Position numbers and translations under genes: made by a program. Below, one piece after another: positions 25,973-35,369 of a DNA stretch of 64,000 nucleotides. The stretch is taken from contig NZ_QWET01000002.1 in assembly GCF_003573545.1 (NCBI RefSeq), forward strand, positions 372,001-436,000, in the 5' to 3' direction. The notes beneath the pieces are model-generated. The model ran no database searches. It was not told where the DNA came from and worked only from the letters and a program-made list of their open reading frames with translations. The first letter of the stretch is position 1, and each line of letters opens with the position of its first letter. The stretch comes from Mariniphaga sediminis. GTDB lineage: Bacteria > Bacteroidota > Bacteroidia > Bacteroidales > Prolixibacteraceae.

Positions 25973-26728
25973 TTAACGCACCACAATCCCCTGTTCTCTT
26001 AAATACTTTTTAAGTTCAGGAATTGGAATCTCGTTGTAATGGAAAATACTAGCTGCCAGTCCGGCATCTGCTTTTCCTTTCGTGAATACATCTACAAAAT
26101 GTTCTTTTGCTCCTGCCCCGCCCGATGCAATGATCGGAATTTTTAATGAATCGGCCAGCCGGGCCAGTTGCTGGTTAGCAAAACCGTTTTTAGTTCCGTC
26201 ATGGTTCATGGACGTAAACAGGATTTCTCCGGCGCCACGATCTTCTGCTTCTTTTGCCCATGAAAAAAGTTCCTTATCTGTAGGAATGCGCCCTCCGTTT
26301 ACGGTAACCGTCCAGTGCTCCTTTTCATCACCTCGTGCATCTATGGCCACCACCACAAATTGACTTCCAAAACTTTTTGCCATGTCATCTATCAGTTGCG
26401 GGTTGCGTACAGCCGAAGAGTTGATGGAAATTTTGTCCGCACCGGCACTCAGCAATTTTTCTGCATCTGCCAATTCGCTGATACCACCGCCTACAGTGAA
26501 AGGGATATTCAGATGACGGGCAATACGTTTTACCAGTTCCACAAAAGTTTTGCGCCCTTCGTGTGTAGCCGTGATGTCAAGAAAAACCAACTCGTCGGCT
26601 CCGTCTGCCGCATACTTGGCTCCCAGTTCAACCGGGTCACCCACCTCTTTGATGTCTACGAAGTTGATTCCCTTCACGGTTTGACCATCCCGAATATCCA
26701 GACATGGTATAATTCTTTTTGCAAGCAT
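25973..26728 (-). CDS. hisF: Imidazole glycerol phosphate synthase cyclase subunit HisF
   Basis: 251 residues, the normal length. The half-barrel symmetry is visible: [20 protein letters not shown] with catalytic Asp, [18 protein letters not shown] with the second catalytic Asp, [15 protein letters not shown] and IIASGGAG. With HisH it forms IGP and AICAR from PRFAR and ammonia. The partner hisH is not in this window. It follows the DUF3307 gene by 32 bases and precedes hisIE, so the his genes hisA and hisF are separated by two unrelated genes. Confidence 0.96.
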   Translation of the reverse strand: MLAKRIIPCLDIRDGQTVKGINFVDIKEVGDPVELGAKYAADGADELVFLDITATHEGRKTFVELVKRIARHLNIPFTVGGGISELADAEKLLSAGADKISINSSAVRNPQLIDDMAKSFGSQFVVVAIDARGDEKEHWTVTVNGGRIPTDKELFSWAKEAEDRGAGEILFTSMNHDGTKNGFANQQLARLADSLKIPIIASGGAGAKEHFVDVFTKGKADAGLAASIFHYNEIPIPELKKYLREQGIVVR

Positions 26729-26760
26729 TCTCTGTTTAAAATTAAAAGTTCAAAATATTT

Positions 26761-27450
26761 TTATGATGACAACCAATTGATTACCAACCCAACTACAATA
26801 GCCAATGTAAAGGAAAGCAGTGTCCCCAAAAGAAAGAATTCTGCTTTCTTGTTCCCGTCCTCACGGGTATCGTTAAATCGAAAAATGGATTTTGCGGCAA
26901 TCAGAAAACCGAGTGCTGCTACCTGGTCTGACGTGATAAACACCAGGATGAGTACACGCTCCAAAATACCTATCCAGGCTGAAACATCAAGCTTAAATGC
27001 CTTACTTTTATCGGGTATCACAACATTTAAAAACATCCCTGTAAAAATACCCAAAGGACTGGTGACCAAAACAAATCCGACAGCATAAATCCAAAACCCG
27101 GTCAGACCTTCTGAAATTTCTGCAGATGTTGCAAAAACTGCTAAAACCAACAACACTCCTATATGTAAAAGCTGGTCAACCAGAAAAGCAAGGATCGTGT
27201 CCGGTAATTTCGATTTAAAGAAGTCCGTAAAAAAATGCAGAACAAAAATTACCGGAAAGAACCACCACAAACCTAACTGAAAAGTAAACAGTACAGGCAG
27301 CAATGATGCGATCCCGGAATGTAAAACCAGTTTCGCCGACTTCCATCCGTTTTCTCTTTTGTGGTGCACCCAGGAGCCCGGTTGCAGCCAGAAATCGGCA
27401 ACCAGATGCCCCGTTAGCATCGGAAGGAAAACACTATTCAGTAATTCCAT
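26761..27450 (-). CDS. DUF3307 membrane protein
   Basis: 229 residues from ATG 27450; an upstream TTG (27462) is less likely. The N-terminal segment LPMLTGHLVADFWLQPGSWVHHKR is the DUF3307 signature, followed by about six transmembrane helices to the C-terminus. The gene overlaps the 3' end of the satD-like gene by 17 bases, a sign of translational coupling. DUF3307 proteins are often next to SatD-type regulators, and the pair has been linked to acid or envelope stress in streptococci; here it lies between hisA and hisF. Biochemical function unknown. Confidence 0.85.
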   Translation of the reverse strand: MELLNSVFLPMLTGHLVADFWLQPGSWVHHKRENGWKSAKLVLHSGIASLLPVLFTFQLGLWWFFPVIFVLHFFTDFFKSKLPDTILAFLVDQLLHIGVLLVLAVFATSAEISEGLTGFWIYAVGFVLVTSPLGIFTGMFLNVVIPDKSKAFKLDVSAWIGILERVLILVFITSDQVAALGFLIAAKSIFRFNDTREDGNKKAEFFLLGTLLSFTLAIVVGLVINWLSS

Positions 27451-28069
27451 AATTTTTCTCAACTATTTGTCTGTACCTGCCCAGAAACTTTTCAATTGCC
27501 TTCCAGTTGGCTGCTTTTAAAGTTTTACTAACTGCCGGCTGAGAGACATTTAGCATTTCGCCAATCTGCTCCTGAGGGGTATCGTCCAATTTATGAAAAA
27601 TAACATTCGCCTGAACGGAAGTCAGGTTTTTTATCAGTACGTCGGCCATGTAACAATAGGTTTCCAGCTCATTATCCAGTTCACTGTTTCCGGTAACAAT
27701 AATAATGTGCAGGCCCTTTTTTTTCAGTTTATCCAAATTTTTTCCCGACCGTTCAAAAGCAGAGCCATTCGACAAAAGTACATCTTCATTCCAGGCTGAA
27801 ACTTCGCCAATGCCAATCGATATTCTCACATCATTCCCTTCATTTAGACGCCGCACAGCCATCCTGAACTTCAGGGCCAGCAATAATGCCGCGAAAGGTT
27901 CTACCGCCAGCTGGAAACTGTCGCCCCGGTAAAATCGCGTCTTCAGAAGAATACCTTCATGTACAAAACGTTCAATTTTTGCCTGAATTATCTTTCTCTG
28001 ATCTTCTTTTAAAATGGAAGAGTTGACGATATCTCCTGTTATAACCGCTATTTGTTTTTGTTGTTTCAC
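27434..28069 (-). CDS. SatD-family regulator with C-terminal HTH
   Basis: 211 residues from GTG 28069. The N-terminal domain starts IAVITGDIVNSS and contains RFYRGDSFQLAV and VRISIGIGEV, a nucleotide-cyclase-like ferredoxin fold typical of SatD proteins. The last ~60 residues form a helix-turn-helix (EQIGEMLNVSQPAVSKTLKAA). It may bind DNA and a nucleotide-type ligand. A TATATTTG box lies five bases before the GTG, which would give a nearly leaderless mRNA. GGTTATA repeats upstream could be its own operator. It overlaps the DUF3307 gene and splits the his genes. Confidence 0.8.
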   Translation of the reverse strand: MKQQKQIAVITGDIVNSSILKEDQRKIIQAKIERFVHEGILLKTRFYRGDSFQLAVEPFAALLLALKFRMAVRRLNEGNDVRISIGIGEVSAWNEDVLLSNGSAFERSGKNLDKLKKKGLHIIIVTGNSELDNELETYCYMADVLIKNLTSVQANVIFHKLDDTPQEQIGEMLNVSQPAVSKTLKAANWKAIEKFLGRYRQIVEKNYGITE

Positions 28070-28073
28070 AGTA

Positions 28074-28154
28074 CAAATATAACTAATATAGGTTATAAAT
28101 AAAAAAATAACCGGGAAAGGTTATAATTTCAACACATACACTTTAGAGGTTATA
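28074..28154 (-). promoter_or_regulatory. satD promoter with GGTTATA repeats (candidate operator)
   Basis: A -7 box (TATATTTG on the minus strand, 28074-28081) is followed upstream by an inverted repeat GGTTAT-N10-ATAACC (28091-28112), a direct copy GGTTATAA at 28119-28126 and another GGTTATA at 28148-28154 inside the hisA 3' end. The array fits an operator for the HTH-containing SatD-like protein. It would let satD be transcribed separately from the long cluster. Confidence 0.5.
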
Positions 28155-28877
28155 GTTTTCCACCTCTTTTAAGCTAATTTTCCCTTCATAAATAGCTTTT
28201 CCGGTAATAACACCCGGGACACCCATTTCGGCCAGATTGAAAATATCATCCATGGAAGCAATGCCTCCACTGGCAATAATTTCAACGTCAGAGAATGTTT
28301 TCATAATCTCTGAATACAACTCAAATGCAGGTCCGGTTAACATTCCATCCCTACTAATATCAGTAGAAATCACTTTGGAAATTCCCTTCTCATGAAATCC
28401 GGAGATAAAATCGATTACGGGTAATTCCGTTTCTTCCTGCCAACCGCTCACAGCAATCATTCCATCTTTGGCATCGGCGCCAAGAATGATTTTTTCACTC
28501 CCAAATTTCCCGAGCCAACTCAAAAAAGTTTCAGGCTCTTTTACGGCGATACTGCCGCCGGTCACCATGGCTGCGCCTGAATCAAACGCAATTTCCAAAT
28601 CCTTATCCGATTTCAGACCTCCCCCAAAATCGATAATCAAATTGGTTTGGGAGGCAATCTGTTCCAGCACCTTGTAATTTACGATATGTTTTGCTTTAGC
28701 CCCATCCAAATCCACAAGATGCAACCTTCTGATTCCGGCATCCTCAAACATTTGGGCCACTTCCAGCGGATTTTCATTGTACACCGTTTTGCGTTCGTAA
28801 TCGCCTTGTGCAAGCCGCACGCATTTGCCACCAATGATATCGATAGCCGGAATGATTTCAATTTTCTTGCTACTCAT
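28143..28877 (-). CDS. hisA: ProFAR isomerase HisA
   Basis: 244 residues, a complete TIM barrel: [21 protein letters not shown] with the catalytic Asp, [26 protein letters not shown] with the second Asp, and [13 protein letters not shown]. It isomerises ProFAR to PRFAR, step 4 of histidine biosynthesis, making the substrate of HisF. It lies 106 bases after argF' in the same direction, so the arg/pro cluster may read through into it. The other his genes (hisG, D, C, B, H) are not in this window. Confidence 0.96.
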   Translation of the reverse strand: MSSKKIEIIPAIDIIGGKCVRLAQGDYERKTVYNENPLEVAQMFEDAGIRRLHLVDLDGAKAKHIVNYKVLEQIASQTNLIIDFGGGLKSDKDLEIAFDSGAAMVTGGSIAVKEPETFLSWLGKFGSEKIILGADAKDGMIAVSGWQEETELPVIDFISGFHEKGISKVISTDISRDGMLTGPAFELYSEIMKTFSDVEIIASGGIASMDDIFNLAEMGVPGVITGKAIYEGKISLKEVENYNL

Positions 28878-28941
28878 TCTTATTACATGAAGAAGGTGAT
28901 TTAAGTTGAACGGGGTATGAATTAAAATTTCCCCATTCTCA

Positions 28942-28983
28942 ATACGGTTCGCACCGAAACGATCGCTTCGCGGGAAACCGTAT
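28942..28983. repeat. Long imperfect hairpin between argF' and hisA
   Basis: Outer arms ATACGGTT / AACCGTAT (8 bp) enclose an inner near-palindrome CGAAaCGATCGcTTCG. The element starts at the argF' stop codon and is not followed by a T-run. It may be an RNA processing or attenuation structure separating the arg/pro part from the his part. Confidence 0.5.
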
Positions 28984-29933
28984 CACCTGTTATTTTCCAA
29001 AATCATTTTTAACACGGCCTGAGCAGTAATCTCGCGGTTCGCAGCCTGTTCCACAACAATAGAGGAAGGACTGTCAAGCACGCCATCGGCCACAATAACA
29101 TTGCGACGAACGGGGAGGCAGTGCATAAACCGGGCATCGTTGGTCAAAGCCATTTTTTCTTCGTTCACAGTCCACCCAAAATCTTTTGAAAGAATTTGCC
29201 CGTAACTACTATAAGAAGCCCAGTTTTTGGCGTAAATAAAATCAGCACCTTCAAAAGCCTTTTTCTGATCATATTCTACTTTCACATCCCCCATAAACTC
29301 AGGCGCTAATTCATACCCTTCGGGATGGGTAACAACCAACTCATAGTCTGTTTCGCGCATCCATTCCACAAACGAATTAGGCACTGCCTGCGGCAACGCC
29401 CGGGGATGTGGCGCCCATGTCAATACAACCTTGGGACGTTCTTTCTTTTTAAATTCTTCAATGGTAACCAGGTCGGCATAACTTTGCAACGGGTGGCGGG
29501 TAGCGCCTTCCATGCTCACAACCGGTACGCCGGCATAGTCAATAAACTGCGACAGAATCTTCTCGGAGTAATCATCATCCCTGTTTTGAAACTTCGCAAA
29601 GGAACGTACGCCAATTACATCGCAATACTTTCCAATTACCGGAATGGCTTCCAACAAGTGTTCCGGTTTGTCGCCGTCCATTACAACGCCCAGTTCCGAT
29701 TCCAGCTGCCAGCCATCTTCGCTTACATTCATGACCATAGTATTCATACCAAGGTTCATGGCCGCCTTCTGGGTACTCAGGCGTGTACGCAAACTGGGAT
29801 TAAAAAATATCAGGACCATCGTTTTATTTTTACCCAGATGCTGAAAGGCAAAGCGGTCCTTTTTAATCTCAAAGGCAGCATCAACTACCTTTTTTAAGTC
29901 AGGAATATCTTTTACTGATGTGAAATTTCTCAT
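28983..29933 (-). CDS. argF': N-succinylornithine carbamoyltransferase (ArgF')
   Basis: 316 residues. The carbamoyl-phosphate site is NPSLRTR (about 45-51) and the C-terminal motif is HCLPVRR. This is the acyl-ornithine transcarbamylase group, not classical OTCase. Residue 90 in the 80s loop is Pro (MDGDKPEHLLEA), as in the Bacteroides fragilis enzyme that uses N-succinyl-L-ornithine; the Xanthomonas acetyl-ornithine enzyme has Glu at the equivalent place. The gene follows proA by 25 bases. Substrate prediction rests on this one residue plus the lineage. Confidence 0.92.
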   Translation of the reverse strand: MRNFTSVKDIPDLKKVVDAAFEIKKDRFAFQHLGKNKTMVLIFFNPSLRTRLSTQKAAMNLGMNTMVMNVSEDGWQLESELGVVMDGDKPEHLLEAIPVIGKYCDVIGVRSFAKFQNRDDDYSEKILSQFIDYAGVPVVSMEGATRHPLQSYADLVTIEEFKKKERPKVVLTWAPHPRALPQAVPNSFVEWMRETDYELVVTHPEGYELAPEFMGDVKVEYDQKKAFEGADFIYAKNWASYSSYGQILSKDFGWTVNEEKMALTNDARFMHCLPVRRNVIVADGVLDSPSSIVVEQAANREITAQAVLKMILENNR

Positions 29934-29958
29934 ATTAAGTATACATTTTTTTGCCTGG

Positions 29959-31209
29959 TTATTTTGGTCTTACCTGCCCGTCGCCTTCGATAATCCACTT
30001 GTAACTGGTGAGCTCCTCAAGCGCCATAGGACCACGGGCGTGTAACTTTTGAGTGCTGATACCTATTTCTGCCCCCAGACCAAACTGCGCACCATCTGTA
30101 TAAGCTGTTGAAGTATTCGAATAAACGGAAGAAGCGTCTACCAGTTTACGGAAAGTTCCAACACGTTCCGGATCCTCCGAAATAATGGCTTCACTATGTT
30201 TCGAAGTATATTTATTAATGTGAGCAAGCGCTTCATCGAATGAACCGACTGTTTTTACCGCCATTTTCAGCGAAAGAAATTCGGTACCGAATGATTCATC
30301 CGTGGCCGGGAACAGGAGTTGTCCCGGATAATTTCCTTTCAAACTCTCGTACGCATTTTCATCGGCGTAAATAACCACTTCTGCTTCAGCAAGCCGCCTG
30401 GCAAAGGCAGGTAAATCACCAAGGCGCTTCCGGTGAATAACCAGGCAGTCGAGTGCATTACACACCGATGGGCGGCGGGTTTTGGCATTGAAAATAATTT
30501 CCCGTCCCTTATCAGCATCGCCATACTCATCAAAATAAGTATGGCAAATTCCGGCACCGGTTTCAATCACCGGGATGGTTGCATTTTCGCGCACGAAATT
30601 AATAAGCCCCTGACTTCCGCGGGGGATAATCAGGTCGATATATCCCCGGGCCCGGAGCATTTCGTTGGTTTCTTCACGTCCGGCGGGCAAAAGCGCTACT
30701 GTATCCTCATCTACCTGATATTTTTTTAGCACATCCTGAATAAGGGAAACAATTGCCTGGTTAGAGTAAATAGCATCGCTACCCCCTTTCAGCACACAGG
30801 CATTGCCCGATTTCAGGCAAAGGGAAAAAACATCGAACGTTACATTGGGGCGTGCTTCATAAATAATTCCAATAACCCCAAAAGGAACAGTCACCTTTTT
30901 AATTTTCAACCCATTAGGACGCACTGATTCTTTCAGAACTTTCCCCACCGGACTATCCAGACCCGCTACGTTTCTGATATCGGAAGCAATTCCTTCGATT
31001 CGTTCCTTTGTAAGTTTTAGCCGGTCGTATTTGGGATCATTCGGATCCATACGATCCAAATCCTTTTTATTCTCTGCTAAAATAAAATCTGTCCCGGCCT
31101 CTGCTTTATCCGCCAAATCGAGAAGAACACTTTTCACCGTCTCTTCTTCCACCAAATTCAACTTCCGCGACGCCTCCAAAACTTTTTTCAGTTGCTGTTC
31201 AATCTTCAT
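29959..31209 (-). CDS. proA: Gamma-glutamyl phosphate reductase ProA
   Basis: 416 residues, the standard length. An aldehyde-dehydrogenase-like enzyme: [20 protein letters not shown] and [12 protein letters not shown] in the NADPH domain and [10 protein letters not shown] with the catalytic cysteine. It reduces glutamyl-5-phosphate to the semialdehyde in proline synthesis, directly after ProB. It starts 12 bases after proB's stop, so the two are translated in tandem as is usual for this unstable intermediate. ATG start at 31209. Confidence 0.96.
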   Translation of the reverse strand: MKIEQQLKKVLEASRKLNLVEEETVKSVLLDLADKAEAGTDFILAENKKDLDRMDPNDPKYDRLKLTKERIEGIASDIRNVAGLDSPVGKVLKESVRPNGLKIKKVTVPFGVIGIIYEARPNVTFDVFSLCLKSGNACVLKGGSDAIYSNQAIVSLIQDVLKKYQVDEDTVALLPAGREETNEMLRARGYIDLIIPRGSQGLINFVRENATIPVIETGAGICHTYFDEYGDADKGREIIFNAKTRRPSVCNALDCLVIHRKRLGDLPAFARRLAEAEVVIYADENAYESLKGNYPGQLLFPATDESFGTEFLSLKMAVKTVGSFDEALAHINKYTSKHSEAIISEDPERVGTFRKLVDASSVYSNTSTAYTDGAQFGLGAEIGISTQKLHARGPMALEELTSYKWIIEGDGQVRPK

Positions 31210-31221
31210 ACTTACTGTCCG

Positions 31222-32310
31222 TTACTTTTCCATATATAAATAATCGTAGTGCACCAGCGCCTTTTGTTTCTCCGAACGCTTTTCAACTCCTACTTTTTCG
31301 GAACCATACTGCGCTTTCCCTAACCCCAAGGTGTTTCCGGATTCATCTACAATTCGAATCAGGTCACCTTTCTTAAACTCGTTTTCAATTTTAACAATTC
31401 CAACGGGCAAAAGGCTCACTGCTTTGTCTGATTTCAGGGCATCCGTTGCTCCCTGATTAACAACCACTCTTCCTTTGGCAAAGCCATCGGAATAGGCAAT
31501 CCATTTTTTTACTCCGCTCGCCGGTTTGGGAGAAGGCTCGAAAAAAGTATGTCCCGACACTTCTTTGCCCGTGAGTAAATCAATTAAAATATTTTCTTTA
31601 AATCCATTGGCCAGATGAACACCGATACCGTCGTTGGCCAGTTTTTTGGCAAGCCGGAATTTGGTAAGCATTCCTCCTCTTCCGAACTGGGAATGATTTG
31701 CAGAAATAGCATTTTCAGGCTCTTTCTCATTCAAGCCGATTTTTGGGATCAGTTCGGCATCTTCCTCCTTCGGATCGGCATTGTAAACTCCGTTTACATT
31801 ACTCAAAATAATAAGCGTTTCCGAATCAACCATCGATGCAATCAACCCTGAAAGCTCGTCGTTATCAGTAAACATGAGTTCTGTTACCGAGATGGTATCA
31901 TTTTCATTCACAATGGGTATGACTCTGTTTTCAAGCAAGGTAGTCATACAGTTTTTCATGTTCAGGTAATGAGCACGGCTTGAAAAATTCTCTTTGGTTG
32001 TTAATACCTGCGCACAGGTAAGGCCGTGTTCGTTGAAAAAATCGGAATAACGGCTGATAAGTTTTACCTGTCCCAGCGCTGCCCAAAGCTGTCGTTTCGA
32101 AACGGCATCTGTTTTTTTTGAAGGTTCCAAAACGGCCCTGCCTGCAGCAACCGCACCTGAAGAAACCAAAATTACTTCTATGCCGTTTTTATGCAAAAAT
32201 GCAATTTGGTCAACCAAATGGGCGATGCGGGCAACATTAAGGGTGCCGTCAGCCTTAGCCAAAACATTGCTGCCAACCTTTACCGTTATTTTACTATACC
32301 TGAAACCCAT
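31222..32310 (-). CDS. proB: Glutamate 5-kinase ProB with PUA domain
   Basis: 362 residues from ATG 32310 (a TTG three bases upstream is less likely). The amino-acid-kinase domain (about 1-255) has SKITVKVGSNVLAK, VSSGAVAAGR and IVNENDTISV. The C-terminal ~100 residues form a PUA domain (GRVVVNQGATDALKSDKAVS, then LPVGIVKIENEFKKGDLIRI). The enzyme phosphorylates glutamate, and it is normally feedback-inhibited by proline. It sits between proC and proA inside the arg cluster, with spacers of about 10 bases on both sides. Confidence 0.96.
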   Translation of the reverse strand: MGFRYSKITVKVGSNVLAKADGTLNVARIAHLVDQIAFLHKNGIEVILVSSGAVAAGRAVLEPSKKTDAVSKRQLWAALGQVKLISRYSDFFNEHGLTCAQVLTTKENFSSRAHYLNMKNCMTTLLENRVIPIVNENDTISVTELMFTDNDELSGLIASMVDSETLIILSNVNGVYNADPKEEDAELIPKIGLNEKEPENAISANHSQFGRGGMLTKFRLAKKLANDGIGVHLANGFKENILIDLLTGKEVSGHTFFEPSPKPASGVKKWIAYSDGFAKGRVVVNQGATDALKSDKAVSLLPVGIVKIENEFKKGDLIRIVDESGNTLGLGKAQYGSEKVGVEKRSEKQKALVHYDYLYMEK

Positions 32311-32320
32311 CAATTTATCT

Positions 32321-33124
32321 TTACTTTAGATCTTTTTCTATTTTTTTAAAAGACGCCAAAAGGCCTTGTATCAATGACGAACTGAACCCCTTGTGTTCCA
32401 TTTCATTTAACCCTGTAATGGTAACGCCGCGCGGGGTGGTCACTTTGTCGATTTCACGCTCTGGATGATGGCCGGTTTGTAACACCAGTTCCGTGGCTCC
32501 TTTTACAGTTTGTGCCGTGATAAACTGAGCCATTTCAGCACCAAAACCGATTTCAATTCCCCCCTGCATGGCAGCCCGGATGTAACGCAAGGCAAAGGCA
32601 ATACCACATGATGACAAAACAGTGGCCGAAGCCATCAGCTCTTCCGGGATTTCAACGGTCTTACCCAGTTTATCAAAAAGCTCAACCACGTAATTCTTGT
32701 GCACATCTGAATTTCCATTGGCTGAAATACACGTAAGCGACTCCTGCAAGGCAATCGCCGTATTGGGCATTACCCTGAAAATCGGAATATCGTTCCCGGC
32801 CATCTTATCCAACTCATCTATTCCCACTCCGGCCACAATCGATATCAGTATTTTTTCCGGGCTTAGTGCAGGTTTGATCTCTTTTAGAACATGTTCAATA
32901 TGATAGGGTTTTACCGCTACAATAACCACATCGGCTCCCATGGTAGTCTCAAGGTTGTCTTCGGATACATGTACTCCCCTCTCCTTCATATCTTTCAGAA
33001 CACTCTCTTTTCGATCTGAAATAAAAATATCAGAAGCATCCACAAAGCCGGATTTTAATAAACCCAGCACAATGGCACCTCCCATATTCCCTGCCCCTAT
33101 TACGGCAATCTTTTTATCATTCAT
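32321..33124 (-). CDS. proC: Pyrroline-5-carboxylate reductase ProC
   Basis: 267 residues. The Rossmann motif is KIAVIGAGNMGGAIVLGLLK. The C-terminal P5CR dimerisation domain shows ATVLSSCGIAFALRYIRAA and VTTPRGVTITGLNEME. It makes proline from P5C with NAD(P)H. Its location between argD and proB means P5C made from glutamate semialdehyde (proBA) can be reduced by an enzyme of the same transcript. It follows argD by 11 bases. Confidence 0.96.
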   Translation of the reverse strand: MNDKKIAVIGAGNMGGAIVLGLLKSGFVDASDIFISDRKESVLKDMKERGVHVSEDNLETTMGADVVIVAVKPYHIEHVLKEIKPALSPEKILISIVAGVGIDELDKMAGNDIPIFRVMPNTAIALQESLTCISANGNSDVHKNYVVELFDKLGKTVEIPEELMASATVLSSCGIAFALRYIRAAMQGGIEIGFGAEMAQFITAQTVKGATELVLQTGHHPEREIDKVTTPRGVTITGLNEMEHKGFSSSLIQGLLASFKKIEKDLK

Positions 33125-33135
33125 TTTAACAGCAA

Positions 33136-34287
33136 TTAATTATCTATCAAAGATGCAGAAACTTCAGCAAATGCTTTAGCAAATGCTTTTAAAAATAGAT
33201 CGGCTTCTTCTTTTTTTAAACTTAACGGCGGTAAAAGTCGAATCATATTTTGTCCGGAAACCCCGGTGAAAATCTTGTGCTCAAACAACAATTTCTTTCG
33301 CAACTCCTGAATGGGCGTCGGAAATTCAAGGCCAATCATTAACCCTTCGCCACGAATTTGAATATTCTGACTGATTTTCGCCAGTTTCTCCATCAAATAA
33401 TTACCTGTTTCTTCGGCATTTTCAACCAGTTTTTCACTGCCAAGCACATCAAGTACTGCAATAGCTGCAGCACAGGCAAGATGGTTTCCGCCAAACGTGG
33501 TACCAAGCATTCCCATCCAGGGTTTTATTTCAGGCTGAATGAGTACCCCGCCAATGGGAAAACCATTCCCCATTCCTTTAGCCATAGTAATAATATCGGG
33601 TCTCACTGATGTATATTGGTGTGCAAAAAACCGTCCGCTACGTCCGTACCCTGACTGAATCTCATCGAGAATCAGCAGACTACCGTATTTTTCTGTCAGC
33701 TTTTTTAATCCTTCCAAAAATTGAGAATCAGGAACGTTTATCCCGCCAACTCCCTGAATACCTTCAATAATTACAGCCGCAACCTGTCCGGTTTTCAATT
33801 CGGCTTCCGTGGCATCCAAATCATTGAATGGAAGAATGATAGCATTCTCCGTTTTATTGACCGGGGCCACAATTTTTGGATTGTCAGTTAAGGCAACTGC
33901 TGCCGCAGTGCGCCCATGAAATCCCTTTCTGTAACTAACAAACTTTTTCCTGCCCGTAACAAATGAAGCCAGTTTAATAGCATTTTCATTTGCTTCTGCG
34001 CCCGAGTTACACAGGAAAAGCTGGTAATCAGAATACCCTGAAAGCTTTCCCAGTTTGTCTGCCAGTTCCTGTTGCAGCGGGTTTTGAACGGAGTTACTGT
34101 AAAAACCAATTTTTTTTAGCTGCTCCGAAATCATCGAAACATAGTGGGGATGGCTGTGCCCAATGGAAATTACGGCATGCCCGCCATACAAATCCATGTA
34201 TTTGTTCCCTTCGGAATCCCAGACATAACAACCGCTTGCTTTAACGGGAGCTATGTCGAAAAGCGGATAAACATCAAATAGTTTCAT
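33136..34287 (-). CDS. argD: Acylornithine aminotransferase ArgD
   Basis: 383 residues from ATG 34287; an upstream start would add 22 residues not found in the family. The class-III PLP-aminotransferase features are GAEANENAIKLA, LLILDEIQSGYGRSGRFFAH and the PLP-lysine in TMAKGMGNGFPIGG. In this cluster the substrate is likely N-succinylglutamate semialdehyde, given the argF' Pro90. It lies 105 bases after argC, a wider spacing than elsewhere in the cluster. An ornithine-aminotransferase role is possible but less likely in this setting. Confidence 0.93.
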   Translation of the reverse strand: MKLFDVYPLFDIAPVKASGCYVWDSEGNKYMDLYGGHAVISIGHSHPHYVSMISEQLKKIGFYSNSVQNPLQQELADKLGKLSGYSDYQLFLCNSGAEANENAIKLASFVTGRKKFVSYRKGFHGRTAAAVALTDNPKIVAPVNKTENAIILPFNDLDATEAELKTGQVAAVIIEGIQGVGGINVPDSQFLEGLKKLTEKYGSLLILDEIQSGYGRSGRFFAHQYTSVRPDIITMAKGMGNGFPIGGVLIQPEIKPWMGMLGTTFGGNHLACAAAIAVLDVLGSEKLVENAEETGNYLMEKLAKISQNIQIRGEGLMIGLEFPTPIQELRKKLLFEHKIFTGVSGQNMIRLLPPLSLKKEEADLFLKAFAKAFAEVSASLIDN

Positions 34288-34391
34288 AATATAAAGTAGG
34301 TAAACCGAATGCCTGATCGGGAAATTATTCCGATACGACCGGTCATTCGGCAATCACATTAAACTGTTTCTTTTAAAATCAATCCCGGGTA

Positions 34392-35360
34392 CTAAAACGC
34401 CACCGGTTTTAAACTTAACCCGGCTGTTTCACTTAAACCAAACAGGAGGTTCATATTCTGTACCGCCTGCCCGGACGCACCTTTTATAAGATTGTCGGTA
34501 AGACTTATAACAACCAGCTTATCTCGTTGCTTCTCAAGATAAATAATGGCTTTATTGGTATTTACAACCTGCTTGAGTGATGGGTTCCTTTCGGATAACA
34601 CCACAAACGGATGATCTTTATAAAATTCCTGATACAAGGCAGTTGCCTCTTCCAACGTTCCGTCAAAACGCGTGTAAGCAGAAACAAAAATACCCCGGGT
34701 GTGGTTTCCCCGGATGGGGACAAAGTTAAACCCTTTGGAAAATCCCGGCTGCAACTGTCCTAAACTCTGTAAAATTTCTCCTTCGTGTTGATGCTGAAAA
34801 ATTTTATAAGCTGAAAGGTTGTTGTTACGCCAGCTAAAATGCGATGCGTCGGTAGGTTTTTGCCCGGCTCCGGTAGAACCGGTAACGGCCTGCACATGAA
34901 TCTCATCAACCAGCATATTATTAGCTGCAAGGGGCAGCAGCGCCAACTGAATACCCGTAGCAAAACAACCCGGGTTGGCAATTTTCAAAGCCTTCTTAAT
35001 CTTTTCACGATCCAACTCAGGCAAGCCGTAAACAAAGTCATTGCCTTCCCTTTTTAGCCTGAAGTCGTGGCTCAAATCCACCACCTTTAAACCTGCCGGC
35101 AGATTATTGTTCTCTATAAACTCTTTGGATTTTCCATGCCCCATGCACAAAAAAACCACATCCACATCATGGAACAAAAAAGAATCCGTAAATCGCAAAC
35201 CGGTATCCCCCAACAAGTCTAAATGAACATCTGAAATAAGGTTTCCGGCGTTGCTCGAACTCTGCACAAAAACAATCTCTGCCTGCGGATGATTCAGCAA
35301 TATCCGCAATAACTCGCCGGCTGTATATCCTGCCCCTCCAATTATTCCAACTTTAACCAT
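34392..35360 (-). CDS. argC: N-acylglutamate semialdehyde dehydrogenase ArgC
   Basis: 322 residues. The NADP-binding start is VKVGIIGGAGYTAGELLRIL, and the catalytic cysteine is in ANPGCFATGIQLALLP. Later segments NFVPIRGNHTRGIF and GASGQAVQNMN are typical of ArgC. It reduces N-acylglutamyl phosphate, the third step of arginine synthesis. It starts 9 bases after argG ends, so it is tightly linked. The acyl group is predicted to be succinyl here. argB (the kinase making its substrate) is not in the window. Confidence 0.96.
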   Translation of the reverse strand: MVKVGIIGGAGYTAGELLRILLNHPQAEIVFVQSSSNAGNLISDVHLDLLGDTGLRFTDSFLFHDVDVVFLCMGHGKSKEFIENNNLPAGLKVVDLSHDFRLKREGNDFVYGLPELDREKIKKALKIANPGCFATGIQLALLPLAANNMLVDEIHVQAVTGSTGAGQKPTDASHFSWRNNNLSAYKIFQHQHEGEILQSLGQLQPGFSKGFNFVPIRGNHTRGIFVSAYTRFDGTLEEATALYQEFYKDHPFVVLSERNPSLKQVVNTNKAIIYLEKQRDKLVVISLTDNLIKGASGQAVQNMNLLFGLSETAGLSLKPVAF

Positions 35361-35369
35361 TTCTCCTTT

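Noticed and set aside
34288-34353. Extended N-terminus for argD
   Set aside because: The added 22 residues have no counterpart in acylornithine aminotransferases; ATG 34287 begins the conserved domain.
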